NCBI GenBank assembly: GCA_014879855.1
Contig: JACSRH010000129.1
Location: forward strand, 1 to 18,394
From: Caldilineaceae bacterium
Lineage (GTDB): Bacteria > Chloroflexota > Anaerolineae > Caldilineales > Caldilineaceae
Reading direction: 5' to 3'
Length of the DNA stretch: 18,394 nucleotides
The notes beneath the pieces are model-generated. The model made no database searches and was not told the DNA's origin. It saw nothing but the letters and a program-made list of their open reading frames with translations. Position 1 is the first letter of the stretch. Each line of letters begins with the position of its first letter. Shown here one piece after another: positions 12,721-18,394 of the stretch. A program made the translations under genes and the position numbers.

Positions 12721-14106
12721 CTACGGCTGCGACAGCAACTGATCGACCGCTTCGGCCAATTCGCCCAGGGTGGATGCCATGACGACGTTGTTGCAGAGCG
12801 GCGCGTATTGCAGCATGTCACTGTCGCCGCTGCCCCACAACATGGGCGGCTCTGGGTTGATCCAGATCATGCGGCGCGAGCGGCGCGCCAGCTTCTGAAA
12901 GGCATCGAGCGCGGGGTCGTTGTAGTTGTTGCGCCCGTCGCCCACCAGGATAAAGGTCGTGCGCTGATCAACGGTGTCCAGAAATTGGCCGCTGAACTGG
13001 TTGAGCGCATAGCCCAGGTCGGTGCTGTAATAGCCGGGCGGCATGCGCTGCAGCACCGCGTCGATGGCGGCATTGGCTTCCTTGCCGGCAAAGTCGGGCG
13101 AAATAAACTCCAGGTGGTCGATGAAGGCAAAGGCATGGGTTTTCGTCACCAGATCTTGCAGCGCGTAGACCAGACTCAACATCAGCTCCGAGCAGTGACG
13201 CATCGACGTGCTGATGTCGCAGATCACGACCAGCTTGGGCTTGATGCGATGGTCGCGATGCTTGATCTCAATCGGCACGCCGGCATGTTTGAGATTGGCG
13301 CGCAGCGTGGCCTTGGCGTCAAGCTGGCCGCTCTTGGCGCGCTTCTGGCGCAAGGCAATGCGGCTGCGCAGCCGGTTGGCGAGCCGGCGCACCTCCTTGC
13401 GCAGCACATCCATTTCGCGGTCGGAGAGCGCGCGGAAGGGGCGATTCATCAGGTCGTCGAGGTTGGCGTCGTCCGGCTCGGCTTCGCTCATGTTCTCGGC
13501 GATCTTTTGACCGGCGAAGCGATTGACCTGCTCCTGCAACGCCTTCTGGTTGGCCTGGATCAGTTGTTGCATCTGGTCCAGGCGCTGCTTGCTCATGCCC
13601 ATCTTGGCGAGCAGCGCCATGATCTCGCGCAGCGCTTCCTGCACTTCCTTGAAGCGCAGCGCACGCATCATACGCTGCGCGTACCAGTCGCGATATTGCA
13701 TATCCTGCGCGCGGTTGAGGCCGGCCATCTCCGCAAGCTGATCAAGTTCCTGCTGGTTCAGTTGCTCGCCGCGCAGCAGCCTTTCCATCATCTTGCGCAA
13801 TTGCTCGCCAAACTGACGCAGCATCTGCGCCAGCATTTGCGCTTCTTCAGGCGACATCTCCTGCGTAGCGTCGAACATTGGCTCCTGCGCGTCCGCGCTG
13901 TCAAAGAAGAGCGGAAACAGCTCGTCAAAGGTGGGCAGGCTGGCCGCGTCCTTGACCAACGTAGCGCGCAGACTCAGCCGGAACCGCTCGCGCTCCTCCA
14001 CCCCAAGCATATCGACCGCCTGGAACGCGTCGGCGCTCTCGGCCAGGCTGATGCGCACCCCGCCGGCGCGCAGGGCGGAGATAAAGCGGATCATGCGTTC
14101 GTCCAT
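12721..14106 (-). CDS. CoxE-like von Willebrand factor A domain protein
   Basis: VWA-domain partner of MoxR ATPases; such pairs help assemble or load metal or cofactors into enzyme complexes. The 461-residue protein has a helical, Gln/Met/Glu-rich N-terminal half (about 80-200, partly coiled coil). A conserved block follows, ATLRANLKHAGVPIEI (266-281), and then the VWA fold (about 290-461). Its MIDAS motif is DISTS (297-301), with later Thr and Asp positions in STDLGYAL and ILVGDGRNNY. The ATG at 14104-14106 is preceded by AGGAGGA, which overlaps the TAG stop of moxR, so the two genes are tightly coupled. It has no signal peptide or membrane helix and should be cytoplasmic. The client complex is unknown because no cox, mox or cofactor-enzyme gene is nearby. 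Confidence 0.88.
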   Translation of the reverse strand: MDERMIRFISALRAGGVRISLAESADAFQAVDMLGVEERERFRLSLRATLVKDAASLPTFDELFPLFFDSADAQEPMFDATQEMSPEEAQMLAQMLRQFGEQLRKMMERLLRGEQLNQQELDQLAEMAGLNRAQDMQYRDWYAQRMMRALRFKEVQEALREIMALLAKMGMSKQRLDQMQQLIQANQKALQEQVNRFAGQKIAENMSEAEPDDANLDDLMNRPFRALSDREMDVLRKEVRRLANRLRSRIALRQKRAKSGQLDAKATLRANLKHAGVPIEIKHRDHRIKPKLVVICDISTSMRHCSELMLSLVYALQDLVTKTHAFAFIDHLEFISPDFAGKEANAAIDAVLQRMPPGYYSTDLGYALNQFSGQFLDTVDQRTTFILVGDGRNNYNDPALDAFQKLARRSRRMIWINPEPPMLWGSGDSDMLQYAPLCNNVVMASTLGELAEAVDQLLSQP

Positions 14107-14115
14107 AAGTTCCTC

Positions 14116-15081
<966 letters not shown>

Positions 15082-15423
15082 AAGAACTCCTCTGGAACGT
15101 ATCGTGCCGTGGTGCGACAATCCACACTGGGTTGAGCTTCCACGGGATCTAGACTCCCTCAGTGCTGGGCGCAAGTGTACATCATGGCAGGGAGGATTGT
15201 AAATGAAGTTTCGTACAATTCGCACACTCTTGCCCGCCTCGACGCTGTACGCAATTTGCTGACGTCACCGGTCCACTGTTGAGGCGCCGGTGACAAATGG
15301 CGTGGGTATTTGCCCACACTGCGCCGCGGATATATGCTGTACAGCAGAAAGGGAGGCAATCCGCATCGCTTCCTCACCCAATGTCATCAGATCACACAAC
15401 ACACTCACAAGCAGGCTATCTCT
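15082..15423. other. Divergent control region between moxR and the rhamnosidase gene
   Basis: No gene is seen in these 342 bases. Inverted repeats seen are ATTGTA-N12-TACAAT (15196-15219), GTCACCGG-N15-CCGGTGAC (15264-15294) and GTGGG-N6-CCCAC (15302-15317). There is also the 10-bp perfect palindrome GCTGTACAGC (15336-15345). A weak plus-strand promoter, TTGCCC (15310) to TATATG (15331) with 15-base spacing, overlaps the last two, which would suit a sugar-responsive operator for the rhamnosidase. The promoter call is weak. Confidence 0.45.
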
Positions 15424-18114
15424 ATGCTAGAAGTTATCCATCTTCATTGTGAATACGCCGTCAATCCTGTCGGCATCGATGTGCGCCAGCCGCGGCTTGG
15501 CTGGAAGCTCCAGGCGGCCAGGCGCGGCGCGCGGCAACACGCTTATCAGCTTGTGGTTGCCGCGTCCGCCGATGATCTGCAGGCGGAGCGTTGGCTGTGG
15601 GACGCCGGACGGCTCGTCAGTGACCAAACCGCCCATCATGTCTATGCCGGCCCGGCGCTTGTTGCGCGGCAGCGCTACTGGTGGCAGGTGCGCGTGTGGG
15701 ACGAAGCAGGTCATCCTTCGGCCTGGAGCGCGCCAGCCTTTTGGGAAATGGGCCTGCTCGACGCCGCTGATTGGCGCGCGGTCTGGGTCACGCCGGACTG
15801 GGACGAGGACGTCACTATCTCGCAGCCAGCTCCACTGCTGCGTCGCGCATTCCAGTTGCAGGCAGCGCCGGTCGCGGCCCGGCTTTATGCCACCAGCCTC
15901 GGTATTTACACCGCGCGGCTCAATGGGCAGCGCGTGAGCGACTGGCAGTTTACGCCTGGCTGGACGACCTACGGCCATCGCCTCCAATACCAAACCTATG
16001 ACGTGACCGAACTGTTGACGGCAGGCGCCAATGTCATCGCGGTCGCGCTGGGTGATGGGTGGTATCGCGGCAATCTCGCCTTTGCGAAGCAGCGCAACAC
16101 CTACGGCGACCGGCTGGCGCTGTTGTTGCAATTACATGTCACATATTCCGATGGCAGCGAAGAGATCATTGCCAGTGATGAAAGCTGGCGCGCTGCCACC
16201 GGCCCGATTCGCGCCGCCGACCTCTACAATGGCGAGGTGTACGATGCCCGGCTCGAACGCGCCGGCTGGGATCAGCCTGGTTATGCCGCTGATGATTGGG
16301 CTGGGGTGCGCGTGATGTCCGCGCCTGGAGCAGCCATCGTGGCGCAGAACAGCCCGCCCGTGCGCCCGATCGAGGAACTGCCCGCGCGCGCCATCACCCT
16401 GTCGCCGGAAGGGGAAACCGTGGTCGATTTCGGCCAGAATCTGGTCGGCTACGTGCGCATCCATCTGCGCGGGGAGGTCGGGCAGCGCGTGCGCTTCCGT
16501 CACGCCGAAGTGCTCCAGCCTGATGGCAATCTCTACACGGAGAATTTGCGCGCCGCGCAGCAGACCAACGAATATATCCTCAAAGGCGACGGCGAGGAGG
16601 TCTACACCCCAACGTTCACCTTTCACGGCTTTCGCTACCTGGGGGTGACTGATTATCCGGGCGAACTGACGCCGGATCTGCTCAGCGCGGTCGTGCTCCA
16701 TTCCGACATGGCGCCGACCGGAGACTTTGCATGCTCGCATCCGCTGCTCAACCAGCTTCAGCACAACATTGTGTGGGGGCAGAAGGGCAACTTTCTCGAC
16801 GTGCCGACTGACTGTCCGCAGCGTGACGAACGGCTGGGCTGGACGGGGGATGCGCAGGTCTTTGCCAGCACCGCGGCGTTCAACTACCAGATCGCGCCCT
16901 TCATGACCAAGTGGCTGGCTGACTTGGCGCTCGACCAGTATCCCGACGGCGCCGTGACCCACGTTGTCCCTGATGTGCTGAAAACGCTGCCGTGGCCCGC
17001 GGCCGGCGCCACTGGCTGGGGCGACGCCGCGGTCATCGTGCCGTGGGTGCTTTATCAGGTCTACGGCGACACGCGCATCCTGGCCGAGCAATACGCCAGC
17101 ATGGAGGCGTGGGTCGCGTTTATGCGCGCCCATGGTGAAAATGAGTTGCTCTTTGGCGAAGGGTTCCACTTTGGCGACTGGCTGGCGCTCGACACCGGGA
17201 TCGACGGCTCGGTCTTCGGCGCCACGGATGTGATGCTGATCGGAACTGCCTTCTATGCCTATTCGACCAGCCTGCTGGGCAAGATCGCCGCCCTGTTAGG
17301 CAAGGATGACGACGCCGCACAATACCGTGCGCGACACGAACGCATTGTTGCTGCGTTCCAGCAGGAATTTCTGACCCCCGCGGGCCGGCTTGCTTCCAAC
17401 ACACAGACAGCTTACGTGCTGGCGCTGATGTTCGACATGCTGCCCGAAGCCGGTCGCGCCGAAGCGGTGCGCCGATTGGTAAAAGACATCCGCGCGCGCG
17501 AGCTGCATCAATCGACGGGTTTCCTTGGCACACCTTACCTCTGTCATGTGCTGGAGCGCTTTGGTGAGCTTGACGTGGCCTACGCTTTATTGCTGCAGGA
17601 GACCTATCCCTCCTGGCTCTTCCCGGTGACGCAGGGCGCGACGACAATCTGGGAGCGCTGGGACGGGCAGCGCGCGGACGGCACGTTCCAGACGCCGAGC
17701 ATGAACTCGTTCAATCACTACGCCTACGGTGCAATCGGCGCGTGGATGTATCGGACGGTGGGCGGGTTGGACGTCGATCCGGCGCAGCCTGGCTTTGCCC
17801 GCGCCGTGGTGGCGCCGCAGCCGGGCGGCGGCCTGACATGGGCCGAGACGAGCTTGCAGAGTATGGCTGGGCGCTACGCGGTGGCGTGGAGGATCGAGGA
17901 GGGCGTCATGCGCCTGAGCGTCAGCGTGCCGGCCAACGGCGGCGCGCGAGTGCGTTTGCCTCACGCACGGCTGGACCAGGTTGCAGAAGGCGATGTTATG
18001 CTGGCAGTGGCGGAAGGCTGTGCGCATTCACAACAGGAAGCAGGGGCGGTCGTGGTGGAGATAGGCGCGGGCGACTACACATTTGTCTATCCTATACAGG
18101 CGCCGGTGGGATAA
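15424..18114 (+). CDS. Alpha-L-rhamnosidase, glycoside hydrolase family 78
   Basis: Inverting hydrolase that releases terminal L-rhamnose from plant glycosides or rhamnose-containing polysaccharides. The 896-residue protein shows the full family order. It has an N-terminal beta-sandwich (1-160, NPVGIDVRQPRLGW near the start), then the sugar-binding-like domain with LYNGEVYDARLE and the VVDFGQNLVGYVR segment. The (alpha/alpha)6 barrel (about 430-800) carries DCPQRDERLGWTGD (463-476, general acid likely Glu469) and TTIWERWDG (740-748, base likely Glu744). A C-terminal beta-domain closes the protein. There is no signal peptide, so it probably acts in the cytoplasm on imported glycosides. I start at the ATG at 15424, where homology begins; its ribosome site is weak, and an in-frame ATG at 15334 would add 30 non-family residues. 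It has its own terminator 28 bases downstream. No transporter or rhamnose catabolic gene adjoins it in the window. Confidence 0.93.
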   Translation: MLEVIHLHCEYAVNPVGIDVRQPRLGWKLQAARRGARQHAYQLVVAASADDLQAERWLWDAGRLVSDQTAHHVYAGPALVARQRYWWQVRVWDEAGHPSAWSAPAFWEMGLLDAADWRAVWVTPDWDEDVTISQPAPLLRRAFQLQAAPVAARLYATSLGIYTARLNGQRVSDWQFTPGWTTYGHRLQYQTYDVTELLTAGANVIAVALGDGWYRGNLAFAKQRNTYGDRLALLLQLHVTYSDGSEEIIASDESWRAATGPIRAADLYNGEVYDARLERAGWDQPGYAADDWAGVRVMSAPGAAIVAQNSPPVRPIEELPARAITLSPEGETVVDFGQNLVGYVRIHLRGEVGQRVRFRHAEVLQPDGNLYTENLRAAQQTNEYILKGDGEEVYTPTFTFHGFRYLGVTDYPGELTPDLLSAVVLHSDMAPTGDFACSHPLLNQLQHNIVWGQKGNFLDVPTDCPQRDERLGWTGDAQVFASTAAFNYQIAPFMTKWLADLALDQYPDGAVTHVVPDVLKTLPWPAAGATGWGDAAVIVPWVLYQVYGDTRILAEQYASMEAWVAFMRAHGENELLFGEGFHFGDWLALDTGIDGSVFGATDVMLIGTAFYAYSTSLLGKIAALLGKDDDAAQYRARHERIVAAFQQEFLTPAGRLASNTQTAYVLALMFDMLPEAGRAEAVRRLVKDIRARELHQSTGFLGTPYLCHVLERFGELDVAYALLLQETYPSWLFPVTQGATTIWERWDGQRADGTFQTPSMNSFNHYAYGAIGAWMYRTVGGLDVDPAQPGFARAVVAPQPGGGLTWAETSLQSMAGRYAVAWRIEEGVMRLSVSVPANGGARVRLPHARLDQVAEGDVMLAVAEGCAHSQQEAGAVVVEIGAGDYTFVYPIQAPVG

Positions 18115-18142
18115 AACCGGCTAAGCGCCCAGGGGAAGGGTA

Positions 18143-18180
18143 AAAAAGCGTCGAGCTTGCAGAGTAGCTCGACGCTTTTT
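18143..18180 (+). terminator. Intrinsic terminator of the rhamnosidase gene
   Basis: AAAAAGCGTCGAGCT (18143-18157) and AGCTCGACGCTTTTT (18166-18180) form a 15-bp perfect stem with an 8-base loop, GC-rich at its core, ending in a T-run. This is a textbook rho-independent terminator. The A-tract on the left arm means it could also work in the opposite direction. Confidence 0.92.
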
Positions 18181-18213
18181 GTATAAAAGGTTGTTTGAAA
18201 AAGGGCAAATCTC

Positions 18214-18308
18214 GACGCAGAGGGGCAGTAGAGACGCAAGATTTTGCGTCTCTACGCGATTTTTTGCATTTCTCTCTGCGTTCCTCTGCTTCTTTGCGCC
18301 TCTGCGTC
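18214..18308. repeat. Composite palindrome C of GACGCAGAGG words
   Basis: GACGCAGAGG (18214-18223) and CCTCTGCGTC (18299-18308) are perfect outer arms. Inside, TAGAGACGCAA (18229-18239) and TTGCGTCTCTA (18244-18254) form an 11-bp hairpin with a 4-base loop, followed by a T-run near 18260. The right half is dense in CTCTGC words. Confidence 0.75.
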
Positions 18309-18382
18309 AAGAATTATTTTCAAGTCAGTGTCCATGCCCCTGCGGCGCACAATCGAACATGAAAATGCCTTTGCGCCTCTGC
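18292..18382. repeat. Direct repeats CTTTGCGCCTCTGC at the window end
   Basis: CTTTGCGCCTCTGC is found at 18292-18305 and again at 18369-18382. The first copy overlaps the right arm of palindrome C and the word shared with 12511-12525. The repeat array may continue past the window edge. Confidence 0.7.
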
Positions 18383-18394
18383 TTCTCCGCGCCT

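Noticed and set aside
15082..15225. 48-residue N-terminal extension of the MoxR ATPase
   Set aside because: The extension is Arg/Cys/His-rich and unlike the family; a GTG with GAGGAG five bases upstream is a better start.
15310..15423. Upstream extension of the rhamnosidase
   Set aside because: The extra 38 residues are His/Gln/Arg-rich with no family similarity and would overlap the candidate promoter and palindromes.

Overview
The window looks like a chromosomal stretch from a GC-rich, non-sporulating environmental bacterium, most plausibly a member of Chloroflexota (Caldilineae/Anaerolineae type). This is an inference. It rests on the combination of a type 2 isopentenyl-diphosphate isomerase beside a short-chain prenyl synthase, an M1 peptidase with a HEAT-repeat tail, a MoxR/CoxE-type pair, an intracellular GH78 rhamnosidase, and AT-richer intergenic spaces filled with composite palindromes. 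No rRNA, tRNA, CRISPR array, transposase or phage gene was seen, so this is mostly ordinary housekeeping and catabolic DNA.

Layout, left to right. (1) The N-terminus of an exported protein leaves the window on the minus strand (1-106). Its long leader (107-277) contains an attenuator-like hairpin and a perfect ribosome site followed by a start-stop codon pair. (2) An M1 metallopeptidase (531-3092, minus) is divergent from an isoprenoid pair, fni (3271-4317) and a polyprenyl/GGPP-type synthase (4423-5448), both plus. The M1/fni divergent control region carries 12-bp direct repeats and a palindrome. (3) The isoprenoid pair converges on a three-gene 2-oxoacid dehydrogenase operon transcribed leftward: E1 alpha (8233-9255), E1 beta (7234-8217), E2 (5563-7224). 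A 22-bp perfect inverted repeat fills the convergent gap. The operon starts at a strong extended -10 promoter near 9361. No E3 (dihydrolipoamide dehydrogenase) lies in the window. (4) A DedA-like membrane protein (9657-10385, plus) is divergent from the dehydrogenase operon and convergent with a KefB/YbaL-type cation:proton antiporter (10456-12447, minus). (5) A translationally coupled MoxR AAA+ ATPase (14116-15081) and CoxE-like VWA protein (12721-14106), both minus, form a chaperone-type pair. (6) A complete GH78 alpha-L-rhamnosidase (15424-18114, plus) ends at a textbook intrinsic terminator, followed by repeat-rich DNA to the window end.

How it fits together. fni and the prenyl synthase supply and condense C5 units into a short-chain prenyl diphosphate for lipids, quinones or carotenoids. 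E1-E2 produce acetyl-CoA from pyruvate or acetoin. MoxR and the VWA protein probably remodel or assemble an unidentified client complex. The rhamnosidase releases L-rhamnose from imported glycosides.

No clear new multi-gene system was found. The most interesting signals are non-coding: the leader at 199-276, the shared M1/fni control region, the putative operator repeats and unexplained hairpins upstream of the dehydrogenase operon, the composite palindromes in several intergenic spaces, and two independent 15-bp minisatellites inside the E2 linker regions.
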